Positions 13,162 through 25,579 of a stretch of DNA of 64,000 nt are shown here, one piece after another. The notes beneath the pieces are model-generated. The model saw only the letters and a program-made list of their open reading frames with translations. It was not told the origin of the DNA and made no database searches. Made by a program: the position numbers and the translations under genes. This DNA is from Balanoglossus misakiensis (taxonomy: Eukaryota > Hemichordata), in assembly GCA_040954595.2 (NCBI GenBank), contig CM082584.2, forward strand, positions 7,006,001 to 7,070,000, given 5' to 3'. How positions within the stretch are numbered: the first letter of the stretch is position 1; the number at the start of each line of letters is the position of its first letter.

Positions 13162-13966
13162 TTAAGATGGGTCCCTAGGATCTTTTTGCTCGTTGCTATG
13201 GGCCTTTATAGGACACTACACTCAATTTTGATCGAAACCGTTATGAACGTCCGACAAGGGGCTTGTAACTAGTTAAAAATACACACGATTGTGTGCACAC
13301 CCCCCTGTCTGAGTATGTTTACGGCAGCCACCGCCCGGCCATAGGCCGCCACGCTAACACGGCAAAGCAGCGGTCAGCGATAGCGTGCGCGTCCTGTAAC
13401 CACAGTAACTGGATCGAACGCTAAAAATCCAATGTTTTGTACACAGAGATTTTGTACCGTTCACGAAAATCCCTAAGGCTTTTTTCACAGGCGACGTAGG
13501 CCAGCCAAATTTGACCTGCTTGTTGAGAACGCACTTCCGCATAGTGTGACGGATCGTTTTTTTCGGTTTTCGTCGTGCTAAGAAGCGATACCAGTGGAAG
13601 AGTGCGTCCAAAAACACCCAAAATCGATGACTTTTTCAGGTGTGGTACGGGTATGCTGAAATCGTAGGATACAACGATAATATTCGAAAACAAAATCCGT
13701 CACGATCTTCCCTGGTTCAAGCAACTAATGAATACGTATCAAGTTCGTTTTTGAGGTCACGGAATAAAAAGCCTTAGGCTTTTGAAATTTGACCTAACTA
13801 ATTTGCATATCAATGGCGTCAGGGGGCGCGCGCTCACAATCGTGCGTATTTTTAACTAGTTACCAGCCCCTTGTTAGACTCTGAAAACGGCTTAGTCCAA
13901 ATCGGGGTGTAATGTCCTATAAAGGCCCATAGCAACGGGCAAAAAGATCCTAGGGACCCATCTTAA
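13162..13966. mobile_element. Non-autonomous foldback DNA transposon with TTAA borders
   Basis: The element 13166-13962 is flanked on both sides by TTAA (13162-13165 and 13963-13966). Its ends are long inverted repeats. The left end begins GATGGGTCCCTAGGATC and the right end is its reverse complement. Matching continues through GTTGCTATGGGCCTTTATAGGAC to a shared AACTAGTTAAAAATAC segment about 120-130 bases inside each end, with scattered mismatches. There is no transposase frame inside. TTAA target duplication is the hallmark of piggyBac-type elements, so a piggyBac-related MITE is the simplest reading. TTAA is itself palindromic, so the superfamily remains an inference. Confidence 0.8.
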
Positions 13967-14021
13967 CACCTCGTTGATTGTTGCCTGAACAGGCAATAGT
14001 TCTGTAAACTACAGTTCGCGC

Positions 14022-14038
14022 GGGGGGGGGGGGGGGGG
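14022..14038. repeat. Homopolymer G run
   Basis: Seventeen consecutive G, just right of the TTAA-bordered element. Confidence 0.95.
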
Positions 14039-14330
14039 TGATCACAACACGACCATGCATAGTCCAAAGACCGGATGATGCACCAGTAGAAGGCAAACGT
14101 GTTGATAATCACCTTTTTTCAGTGCTTTGGCCACCGGCCTTGGGTACATACGTATACAAATTGCTAACCAGACCTGATTATGTTTAAAAAGAGAGAAAGA
14201 TAGGGAAAACTATAAACGAAAGTAATCTGTATAATCTGACTCGGTTTAGATGTTGAACGCCACAAGGGCCGCGGATCCGAGTGCCTTTGCGCGAGTCGAC
14301 TTCACTTCCCGGTTTACAACACGTCAAGAA

Positions 14331-14843
14331 CACCTGGTGAACAAACATGGCCAATCACGGAGCACTCGATGCTTTCCTGTCAGCCAATCGACGATTGGAA
14401 TACATACAGCCGAGTGTAGAGATGTTTCTTTGGTTTGGATTGGGCCACAAGCAGCGCATACCTTCACCAGGGCCTTTCGGACATTTGTACTAGCCGCGTG
14501 ACACCACTTCCACAGGAAAAAACGCGTTAAAAGTGGAGCAGAAAGAAGCGAAGAGACTGACGAAGATGCCTGTTTGTGCCAGGATTTTGGAGACGTTCTC
14601 GAGGGGAAATTGCTGGGACCCAAGTCGAAAGAAACGGCCATTCCTTCAGGTTTGCCGGAGTCACGGACATCAAGCAACAGGTGAGCATGTACAACCTTCT
14701 TACACGTATTTCACTGATAGTGCAACATGATTGCAGTTCGATACTCCCCAGAACAAGATGGCGTCTCTGCACATTGATGACACGTAACACCTACGGAGAA
14801 CATCTTTTGTTGTTCTGGCGAATATTAAATTGTAATCGTGTCC
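14331..14843. repeat. Diverged duplicated block, copy 2
   Basis: Partner of 7508-8058. Shared landmarks are CACCTGGTGA, TGTCAGCCAAT leading into the palindrome 14384-14398, the AACAGGTGAGCAT site (about 14677-14689), the inverted pair CCAGAACAA / TTGTTCTGG (14748-14756 and 14810-14818), and ATATTAAATTGTAATCGTG at the end. The palindrome has changed on both arms together: CCAATT/AATTGG in copy 1 and CCAATCG/CGATTGG here. On the minus strand an open frame aligned from MAVSF to the SLHSAV region is kept. Identity is unclear: gene remnant, regulatory module or old mobile element. Confidence 0.6.
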
Positions 14844-16173
14844 TGTTATCAATGTATTATTGTATGTTTGTGTGCCCTTTGGTTGGCATTTGCGCTTGTT
14901 TAGAGCTATATCTATAGATAATGCCATGCGCTTGGTAAAATTTGCATGGATGTCATCGTTGCGAAAAATCCGGCGGCGGCAAGGGTTTGGACACCTCGCT
15001 CGTTTCGTGCGCCATGATTGGTCAAATCAATGTAATGTGGCGTGCGAGTGCGCCACTTGTGATACAAGCGAAGGAGTGTGTGCGTCATCGGTTTTAACTG
15101 TACCTGACCAGGCAACAGTTACCTGGAAATCATTGAGGTTGCGGCAGACAGACACGTCTGTGACATCTGTGATACCCGGACAAATTCATGCAATTTAATA
15201 GCACCAGAGTTATCAAAATAATACAAGTATCTTTGATGTAGCGCCTGCAGAGTGCTATTTTGTACAATACCAGTCGGCTTTGCAGGCTGCACACGATCAG
15301 AGTAGATATAACCTCCGGGTAGGGAAAGTATTCATTTCTTTTTAAAGAGATATGCTTTCAATTTACCTAAATATGCCACAATCTCATCGAATCAACGACA
15401 GGACTCCCAAGCCACTCTATAAACATTGATGCCGTAATGCATGAAATCAAAAGTTCAGGAAATAAAAACTATTGTCGGCATTTTGTGCGTAATGATATAT
15501 AACTTGTAAGAATATCAATGTTAAAACTCTACTGAAGGCACCGCGTCTAGACACCGGGGGTAAAGACCGTCGAACTATAAAAATCAATAGATTGAACGTT
15601 TGTTTTGTTGATTTGCGGTTATACATATATTTGTATATGGCCGACTTTAACATTTTTTTTTCAATAACAGTGATTGAGTCTGTCAATGTAAGTTCATCTG
15701 ATACGCTGTTATTAGGAAACATGCTCGCTTATTTATTCATAGGTGTTTTTGCACATATATAGACTTTTAAGATTTCTCCAATCAGGAGCTCATCTTTCTA
15801 CTTTTGTAACACACTGCGCGTACTTTACTTTCCTTCCTTCCCATGGCTTCGTTGCATTTTACCATGAATGACAATTGAATGTTCAAAGCAACATAATTCG
15901 GGTTTTCGAAAGCCTGCAGGGCGAATTGAACCGGGCGCCGTCAATCTTGAAATATTACCTCACGCTGTTGTTATCATTTGAATGCGTTTATGTGAAGTAA
16001 TTAAACCTGGTACGTATTTGGGCTGTTTTTAGTATTTCAATTTGCGTAGAGAGTTTTATAAAACGAGAAACCCATTCTGTAACTGATAAAAAGCGGAAGC
16101 TTTTTGTATCATTTCCCAATGAAAAATCGTAAACTGTAATGAAAGGGAGACAAGCTGAATTTTGGGTTTCCGG

Positions 16174-16251
<78 letters not shown>

Positions 16252-17154
16252 CAGGAGCAGTTTTTGTCTTCGTGTCCATTATCATTTCAGTTTATCACAC
16301 AGTGTGTGACCTTCCAGTAACATATGACCTTTAATGACAAGATTACAAAATGGTGAATTCCATCCAAACATCGTTCATGATGCATATCAAAACTGATAAG
16401 CTTTCTAATGGAAAAGATGGTTGGAAATTGATTATAAATCTCCCCACCCCCGATTTATCAAAACTTATCATATCGATATGATCCGCATAATGGGTTTTAA
16501 TCCATTTGATATATATCCCCGGGAACTAAACTGATACACTGTGACATCATGGTTAACGATTGGGGGATTTTTTTGTAAAGTCATATTTACCTCTACGTCT
16601 CCAGTTATAGCCCAGATTATTTACTGTGTAAAAGTAAAACGGTAACGGACAAATGACATGGATGCGTACCATGAAGTCATTTTACTTTCTGCAGTAACCT
16701 AACTTTATGCTGTACCATTTGATTTCTTTATGGCAAGAGAACCTGTCCATCAAACGGGAATGGTAGTATTTGTCTTCTCCGCAGTCGACAATGTTTCTAT
16801 CCTTTTAAGCTTCATGTGTAGAAAATTTGTGCAAACGCAATCTTCGCCGGATATTATGCGCTACTCACTATGTTTGAGCATGACGTGTTAATCATTCGAA
16901 AGACGTAATTATGTCCGTTCACTTAGCACGACAAGTTTTCTTCAGGTAAAAAAGCCAACTCAATAACGGGGGCTCTGTTAACGATAAAGATTCGAACTAT
17001 ACTTTTGAAAATAAGTTCAACCATACCTCCTAATTTACCCGAGAAGCTGTAGCATCTGCCGACAGGCATCTGGCTCAAATTTGAAAGGCTGGAATGTAAG
17101 ACATGAATTTGTGTTTTAAAAATATAAAAGACATCGAATCAAGTTTGAAGTTAC
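14844..17154. other. Putative gene B intron, no exon supported
   Basis: AT-rich sequence with a long TGA/ATG microsatellite (16175-16250). The plus-strand frame near 14860-15198 contains several Cys but has no signal peptide, splice support or recognised domain. Confidence 0.45.
16175..16250. repeat. (GAT)n trinucleotide microsatellite
   Basis: About 25 uninterrupted GAT/TGA units. Confidence 0.95.
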
Positions 17155-17232
17155 CTTTTCAATACCTGCGACACCACCTGGGCCAAATATCGCAAACAGG
17201 AAGACAGGTCCGATGATCCACACGGTGTTCAT
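17155..17232 (-). CDS. Candidate signal-peptide exon for cysteine-rich peptide B
   Basis: On the minus strand an ATG at 17232 opens a 26-codon frame that reads as a signal peptide: MNTVW, then a hydrophobic core with IIGPVFLFAIF, then a GGVAG cleavage-like region. It ends at AAG|GTAACT in phase 0. Length, phase and position of the cleavage region match the first exons of the other three family genes (25-27 codons, phase 0). The next cysteine-rich exon downstream on this strand is 9926-10123, so pairing them is the simplest model, with an intron of 7031 bases that contains the TTAA element and duplicated block copy 2. An upstream CTTTAAATTC could serve as a weak TATA element. Alternatives are a lone exon of another gene, or a missed cysteine-rich exon between. 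Confidence 0.5.
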
Positions 17233-20200
17233 AGTTAGTGACGGAGCGCGGCTGTATTAACAAGAAGATGGCACTGCGGGTCCCCGACAGAAATCTGCGT
17301 CTCCTCCAAGCTGTGTCGTTTACCCTAGTGACTACGACAAGCAGATTGGCTGCGAATTTAAAGCTTCTCCAGCTTCAGACCCAATGGGGAACAGTTAGGG
17401 GCCAACATGAATAATGCATTCCGCAGCGTCGCGTAATACAGTAGCGTCCGCGTGGCCTGGTGCATTTCGCAAAGCGTGCGCCCGGATGCTGTGTTTGATT
17501 GGCCGCAGAATTCATTTGTTGTGACTAATCACTCAAAGCCAGCCAATGATGTTAAACAACAAACTGAAATTCTAAAGAGAGCCTACGTTTAACTAGATTT
17601 AAGACATGATGGTCTATTTGTCGTAGGCGTCACTTTTTATCGAAAAGTTGACTGACAGTCACATAATATAACATAAAAGTAAAATGTTTTGAAACCAGTG
17701 AGCGTTTTTCGCTAATGTCATAGCTGCATTGATGCATATCTAAATGGGGTCCTGGTTCCTTTTTCTATCAAGTTAACCATGGCTTGTCGAATATTGTGAG
17801 TATTTTTTAATGAAGAGCACACTGTATAGGGCGATATTGTTTGATGACGTCATATTTGATGAATTCGTGGCCTCACTTACAACGGATGATTGCCTTAACG
17901 TCCACGTGACACATGGGATAGTAACATTAAGAAGATGTAAAACTGCTTATGACTGTATTGTAGTTGCCATAACAGTGTATAATTGCTGTTGATGTTGGTG
18001 ACAGCCGTGGTGACGGTGATTGTGGTGCTTGCCTTCCATGTTTAGCCCCGTTCGTCTTCTCGCGCAAAACATTCTGTTAACGCTGTCAACTTTGAGCGAC
18101 AGCGTGTATAACCACGTGACAGACTGGCTGGCCTCCGGGTAATGCACTTCATGTGTTGATGAATCGGCCGATTACACAGCCGGAAAACCACAGGCAGATT
18201 AGAGGACGTCCTTGTAACAGGTACCATAGAGAGTCCCGCTCGTGGCTACGAGAAGGAACCTCTGTTACCTTACAGGGTCTATAATGTTGGTCAGATTTCA
18301 GGGAAGTATATAAACAGGCCTGAATAGGCTGGTGGTACATGGATGTGTACAGTGGTGCAATGTCTGACTATGTATTGTCGTGATCACGTGACTGAGCCAT
18401 TGGTGTTATGTATAGGGGTGTGCCAGTGTTGAATTCAAAGGGTCTGACACGGTGTCTTCAAATTTGCAAGATTCGGAGGGGTTTAGCAGTTTAGTGTCAT
18501 TTTTGCTGTTTTATAGCACCTTAAAGTCGTAAACTCTCCATCTCAGACAAGAGCCTGCTGGCCAATTTGACTGTTTCGATTAAATGTGTTTGAAGTTATA
18601 TTCACGGCATTTACTGTCTCTGTAGATTTCGTAGGAATTATTTTATGTGGATTGCTATGGTGACCACATTTTGCCTACGAGACGCTTCTGTACAGTCGTG
18701 TAGTTCAAAGAAAAAGTAGCAAGCTAGCGTACTTGTACATTATGAAAATACTAGTAAAAACTGTTTTTGCAAATGCCACCCTAAGTTCATTTGAAAAAAT
18801 CTGAGCGTAACGCCTTCTCCCAATTCTCAGTTTTACTGCTCCTGAAGCTTAGAATGCTTGAGTGACCTCCCATTCCTCCGACCCCCCAGTCGTAAATAAT
18901 GACCGCTGCCTTAAAGAGCCGGGGGCCATATATGGCGTGACTGTTGGTAGTTTTAAATGTCCGTACTTGAAGGTGTAAATTCATTTATTTATTCATCAAT
19001 CCCAGTGGTCGATCCATCAGGCAGATGACAAGACGACTTAATTGGGATTCCAGCGCTGAACCCGAAGTAATATCAACTAATTCGCCGTCCCTTGTCACAA
19101 TCAGATCAGCCCCTTTTGCATCTGAAATGCACAACGTTCAATCGGCTAATTCTGTAACACTTGATTATTGAACACTGCGGTTTGTTTAATTTGCAACAAT
19201 TTGCACGTGAATACGCAATCATTATGCACGGTTCCACTCGCCAATATCCAGAGGACACCAACTGCTCTCTGTAAGAGAGTTACAGGAAGTTATCACCCAT
19301 TGCAAATCTCGTTATTTCCGGCAGTATTGTGTGTTTTTTAACATGCTAATCGCCGGGGCCAAAGGTCACGCGTAAAACGGATTCGTATTAACTCAAGCGA
19401 TTGAAACGATTCAATCTCCATTGAACATAATCATCAACCAATTATGGTTTGGATATTTTAGCAACTAGTCCAAAACGGGCCAAAAACACCAAAGGAATGC
19501 TCAAACGTGGCATGATAGTTGACTCCAAACAGGGATTTCAACGCAATATTTACCCGCGAGGCAAGCATGACCACTGTCGCGTCGAAAATCGAACAGGTGT
19601 CCCATCCCTGTAAGAGTATGCACGCCAAGCGTCCGAACAACGTTGTCCATATTCTTGTCAGCCTACAGAATATTTTCGTTATTAGAGTATGTACCCGGTG
19701 GGAATTTAAACCCTGAAGACAGATTGACCGCTTCAAATAAAAAATTCAGCACCTCATGGAAATATTCGCCCTTAACCTGTTCACGGTCGCTTCCAATTCT
19801 CAATTCCATTATTGATCGTGAATAATTATAAGGTGTTTACCCAAACATGGCTGTCACAGAAACGTTTATCGTCCCAGAACGAATTCCACATCACGATGTT
19901 ATCTTTCTCCTTCGCCGCATATCCGGCCATTTTTTTGCGTCACGCGTCGTTGTCTTTAGAATGTCAGGAAAAATTACTCTGTTTATTGGCCTTGTCGTTC
20001 AGTGCACGGCTTAGGTTGGGTGAACTCTTTCAAGTCGAACATCTATGACGTTTACGATATTACCTTCCACGTTTACCGGCATCAGTGAGATGTCTGACAG
20101 GCCAATAAGGCGAATCTATAAACGACAAGGGTCAGTATATTAATGACGATGATGACTTTAATAGTAACGTCACTCCCTTGATTGCGTAGGGATCTGTTAA

Positions 20201-23200
20201 TCTCGACCGAGCAGACTCTGTCAACGGTTTTAATAATGGCGAGTTTGAGTGTCTGTGTTGTCAATCTGGTGGGACTCGTCTGAAACTACAGCAGTTTTAG
20301 CAGTGTGCTCCCAAATGACGGTGAAAATCAAAGTGTGTGATTGAAAAAGTCTGTCGTCAACGGTTCTACATTCAGGCCACGTCATACCTGCGAGCAACGA
20401 GGCTTTGCGCAATGTCGCTCTTTGGAGCGCCGCTTTTACATAAAATATCAAAACTTGCAGATCTTTTTAACGCCTCTTAAATTACTTTCAATTTCTTTTG
20501 GTGTGTACAGGAATACGTCGTCAAATAGAGATTTCTATTTATTTTAATAATACTCAACTAACTAAAATTAAAGGATCTATGTCCCCTTCGTAGGCCCCGG
20601 GGCAGATGACATCATGAGAATAGAAATCCTAATTGATGATATACATGTACTTGGAAGATGGCCACCGATTCTCCTATGACGTCAGTTTTGGAGAGCGAAG
20701 GCACTTAGCGTTAATGAAAGATGTCTTCTTCTTTGATGGCGACGATGTCGGTGCATTAATGAACTCAGTTTCATCAAAGTCAAACGCCGATTCTGTAATC
20801 TGCAATTCAAAAACTCTTAGCTGTCCTAATTTATAAAACTCAACCTTTGTAATTGCTTAGGTTATTAAAAAAATATCGCGTATTTTTATTTTTGCAGTGG
20901 AATAAAAACAATTATGGCCTCCAGCATTGACTATTCGGATATTCAGCCAAAAGTTAGGTTAGATATTACAAGCACATGTATCGCGTTTATTGCTCTTTAG
21001 AGCGCCGCATCGTTCTGGAAATAGCACCCTCAACGACTCGGGTGAGCAATTGCTCTCACGCGGCCAGTTCTGATCGACGCCTGTGTCCCTGGTGACGCGT
21101 ATACTCACAAATTATAGATTCGTATATCAGACGTCATTTAATATTAATAGTTTATACGTTATACATGCACTTACGCTCTGAAGTCAAATCTTCCAACCCG
21201 TCATCCCAAATTCCAGATTGATCTTTGCCCTAGATCCGCGTGATAAGAAACTACACACATTCCGCTGTTCGGCTGAAACACTACAAGTATATTAGCTTGT
21301 TAGGTCTTGACTTTGGATGAATTATTTATGAAATGAATTGGGAACGAAATAACGTGCGTGCAGCATTTCATTCGCTTGGTGTATTACTATCAGACGAAAG
21401 AGGGCGCGCTAATCTCGAAAAACCTGTCAATAGATAATTTGTAGTTCGAAAATCATGTAAATTATTTACTTGTGTTTGGATTTGTTTATATGGTTGTTGT
21501 TTTTCTCAGATTACATGTTATATGTTCCGCGAACTATCATTTCGATCAGTTAATCTTTGTGATTTAAATCCCATAAATTCCCGGCCTTGAACCAAATACC
21601 AGGGTGCTGCGAGTTACTGTCAAAAGTCGAGACATTTCGCACTGTTATACCCAGCTAAGTTTTCTTAAATGCAGTTTAATTAATCTGTGATCCACCTAGT
21701 GCATTAATGACACTGTGTGAAGTCGTATTAGAGCAGTCACATCTCCTGGGAAGCGCCCCCTCCTCTTCTTTCCGCCTCGCATGCGCAGTAGGGTGTACGG
21801 AAGTCTGGAATATATCTGTAATATCGGATGTTTATAAATCATGGAAAACACGCTATATTATAGCGTTGGTTTCCATTCACATCTTTTTAACGGTACAGGT
21901 AACATTCAGCTCTAGTCGTTCATTCTGCGAAAATAACGTCTAAACCATGCAGTCACCATTCTCATCTGATTGCATTTTATTAAGTTAATAATCGCCTATT
22001 GACATTATCATAACGCAGTGAACCGCATTGCAGCGTTAATCAATATTACTTAGCTGGCAATTTCTTATCTGTTCTGATGTCGTCAAAAACTTACACCGTA
22101 CAAACTGAAATATATGTTCCGGCATATTCTCAATCTCCACCCACGCCTCGGCGTTGACAGATGGATCAGACTTCACAAACATGGGAAGATTAATACTTGC
22201 TATTCCCGCCGTTATCGCCGATCGTAATACGTCATCACCGCAAGCGTTCATAATTTTTATCAGAGTGATGAGAAGTCGTATTGTTTCCACCCATATTTAC
22301 CGAGGGGAGCAAGTCTCGAGTATGGAGACAATGTAAATCATAAAAAAATAACATAAAGCAACGAGACTGTCATGAAATGTTTATGCTTGCTGAAATAATT
22401 TGACTTTGTAGACTGGAGCAAAGTTCGCCTGCATGGGTTAACAAAATTGACGGCAAAGTTGAAGGCTTTAATTGGCGAGGTTCGTACTGTGTACTTGCTG
22501 GCCGGCAGCGATGGAAAAAATGAACCGTACAATTTTCTAGACTCCCTGCAGTACGGTGCCGGGCACTGTGAGTCTCACGTGACTTCACCCTGCCCCCAGT
22601 GGTCTAATTTATAGATACGCCCTGTCGTTACAGCAGCACTTTGGGTCCGATGTCGACTTTATGATGTATGATGTATGAAGGTTTCCGCTAAAGATGTTTC
22701 ATCCCACCTTGACTTATGCTGTCTTTAGTTTCAGTACTCAGTGAAGGGTCGTCTGTTATTGCATAGACCGTAGTTCTATACGTATACATGTATATGGTTA
22801 TTGATCGCCTAGCTATGATCCATTGACTTGGTGACTACAGCTCGATTAGTCCACCCGTCTGTCCTTTAGCCGAATTTCTGAATTTCTGCACGCGTAGCGG
22901 AAAATACAAGAGCCTGCTTTTGGGTATTTTAGACCCAGATATCGTAGCCTGTGTGTGTTCCGTCTGATCTGCAATTGATTGTCAGCGGGTTTCATCGTGA
23001 CGTCACGCGCTTCTAATTTACATAGGCAAATGGGATTATGAATGGTTCTACATTCAGAGTATGGGAAAACTATGAGCGATCCAACTTTTACCATGAATTT
23101 TTTTTGCTATCTCCGATAACGGACTACATTTCTGTTTTTGCAGATGCCCTTGCTGCAACGAATAATTCGCGTGAAGAGTCGTGAAATAACTGTCAAGGCT

Positions 23201-24699
23201 AAGTGTTTTGCTGTACAATAGCAAAGGGTTATTATAAGTGATTGGGGACAAATTAGACAAATTAGAAAATACATTTCTGTGATTTAATATACCTGTGATT
23301 GGATCAGTAATAATGAAACTATATACAGTTTAATACGTTGAATGCAAAACGTGACCGGAATACTGATGCTGGAGTTCAGTTCAAGGCGGCGTCGCCAAAT
23401 CTGTCACATTTCATCATAGCCGTTTGATTTGTATGTCACCGACGTGGGTGTCGAAAACACGCGTGACGTCATTAAATCCTTCAAGTGGTGATTGAGAGTC
23501 TTAGAATGCACATAATCCGTGCGTTCCTTTCTGTATCTTGGAGAGCGTTCATCTAAATCTAAGATAAATCATAACCACTTGCACGCCTGAAAAGTTGAAC
23601 GCAGCTTAAGGTAGAGGAATGCCGTGACGTCATCTTAAAGTGTGTTCTACGTGAAACATTTTGCACACACACAGGCTTGCTCTCGGCATGTATGATTATG
23701 ACCGTTTTCTGGGCAACCTTGGGCACGTAAAAAGTTCAAACTCTGTCCTACTGCGACATCTACATCGATATCGTTCGAAGATTTACAAATTTACAGGTTG
23801 TTAGCTTAAACTTTAATTGCATTGCGCTATTTTTCCCAAAACGTGCTATAGCTATACTTGTGCACGTTATCAAGTGATAACACGAACTCAAATTTGGACA
23901 ACATTACTGACCAGATGAAATGTCTCAAATTACATAATATTGTTTGCATTCGCTCAGTAACTGGAGGAAATGATTGTTAACGTGCTGTCAAGGTCTTGAT
24001 GGTTGCTTACTCTCGAATTAGGTAATTTCCCTTTTCACTAAAAAAACGATGAGTTAATTTCTGCCTAAGAAGCGATAGAAGTACTACGCAATTGTAACTG
24101 ACGTGCAAATATTTTACGAATGATCATTTTAAGAGATGTGTGGAGGTTAACTATAGAAGATTGGTTGACGATACATTTTTATGGCAAAATCGGCAAGTGA
24201 ATATGGTGTCTCTGAGTAATTCCAGTGAGAACTTTGTCCAGAATTACACAAAAAACTGTCAAATTATCGCATTCCAATAACTTATATTAGACATAAATAT
24301 CATACCCAGCCACAAGTGATGAAATTTGACCCCATGAAAGTGAAAATTCGAAAAATAAGTGGACCAGCCGTAGGCGGATGGCACACGCAATATATAGGGG
24401 TCGTAGCAGCCCCTCAGTAAATACGAATACAATTGTTGTACACTTTCCAATTACGCTTTATCGCAATAGGATTTGATAGAATGTGTATTCCAATGCATCA
24501 ATGGTGGATACGGTTTCCATGTGATTTTATTGATAGTTTTATGATGACCGCGGTATCAAATTCCCGATGTCGGTTGAGCATCGTGTTGTAATTATCTTCA
24601 TCAATCTAACGCAGGTAACGACTTCTGCTCGCACGCCTTTTCCCTCGTCACCAGATATTTTATGACTGACAGCAGCGGCGCTCGCTCGGCACATCCGTT
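17233..24699. other. Intergenic region between peptide genes B and C
   Basis: No supported gene. The sequence includes five CRE palindromes (17845-17852, 20677-20684, 22998-23005, 23464-23471, 23625-23632). A minus-strand frame near 22090-22250, followed by a possible GTAAGT, looks mildly protein-like but has no acceptor or recognised domain. Otherwise I see only short overlapping frames. Confidence 0.45.
24526..24531 (-). terminator. Possible polyadenylation signal for cysteine-rich gene C
   Basis: The minus strand reads AATAAA about 170 bases after the stop codon of the third cysteine-rich gene. Hexamer evidence only. Confidence 0.4.
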
Positions 24700-25495
24700 T
24701 TAGTAGCGGAACCCGCTGGTGAACAGCTTAATACCGCCCCCTTTCTCCCGACAGTAGTACTTGACGCACTCGTAGCCTTCTGGGCACGGCCGCTTGGAAG
24801 CCGAGCTGCACGTCCTGCCCATCATGGCGAAACTCCGCTCGCACAGTCCCAGGAGGCAGAATCCGAAGCCAAGTTTGCGTTGGCAGTCTCGGTCGCTTCG
24901 ACACTGTTGCCTGAAATACTGAACGGAGACATTCTGGCATAAGGGGCTCGGTTTCGTTCAGAGTTCATCTGAAACGAATCGTTGTCTTAAACCAGCTTCC
25001 CGATCTCCAGAATGCAATGCAGTCTGGGTTATAATTGTGGTTGTGCGTCAATTCGATCTACGCAGTGTTCTTTTGTCAAGCTTTATAATTAAACCGCATG
25101 CAATAGTTTTAAACTTAAATCCGACATTAACATATTACTTTACCAAGGACGGTCGACATGTTATGTTTTCTTGCAATTTTCAAAGATACTACGAAAATGT
25201 CAAAACTTATGCTAAGCTTGTAGATATTGATTGAGCCACGAGGGACCGTGATTGAGCATATAGTTGCCATCTTCACAACACCTTTCTTTCAATCTGAACC
25301 TAGTTGCAATTGAATGATAAAAACGTAAGATATAATCGCTTTGGATTCAAATTGCAAGGATGATGAAAATTTAAAAAGAAAATGTTGTGAAAATGAGAAG
25401 TCTGGTTTACTTACCCCGCCAGACGGATAACCAGAGACAGATGCAAAAGAAAAATATACGCAAAGCAAAATCGTTGATAGTTTCCACATTTCCAT
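24700..25495 (-). CDS. Cysteine-rich secreted peptide C (two exons)
   Basis: Exons 25415-25495 and 24700-24918 (stop TAA at 24700-24702) encode 99 residues. Exon 1 gives a signal peptide (MEMWKLSTILL, aromatic core, ASVSG cleavage region, then YPSGG) and ends GGG|GTAAGT in phase 0. Exon 2 starts with Tyr after CGTTCAG and carries eight cysteines: C-x5-C-x8-C-x4-C, ten residues, C-x7-C-x5-C-x4-C. Both units have small insertions compared with the first gene. The tail (CREKGGGIKLFTSGFRY) closely resembles that of the fourth gene. The start is the first ATG after a clear TATAAAAG box, in a good context (ACAATGG). An internal GCAACAG-side acceptor (after TATTTCAG) is possible but would break the frame. 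Exon 2 has no long ATG-initiated frame of its own, so ORF scans would miss it. Confidence 0.88.
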
Positions 25496-25571
25496 TGTCC
25501 GTTCTTCGCACTCGCGGTTCCAAAACTTCAAACGCAGCACACACCGAAGTAAAGAGTTTGCAGAACGCGCT

Positions 25572-25579
25572 CTTTTATA
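25572..25579 (-). promoter_or_regulatory. TATA box of cysteine-rich gene C
   Basis: The minus strand reads TATAAAAG about 77 bases upstream of the start codon, the best TATA match among the four peptide genes. Confidence 0.65.

Noticed and set aside
22036-22290. Minus-strand frame of about 84 codons with a following GTAAGT
   Set aside because: The proposed start is GTG, an in-frame stop lies just upstream, no acceptor is present, and no domain is recognisable. It remains a weak candidate only.
24728-24940. Arg-rich minus-strand frame over the gene C second exon
   Set aside because: Wrong frame. The true frame starts mid-exon at the acceptor and carries the family cysteines.
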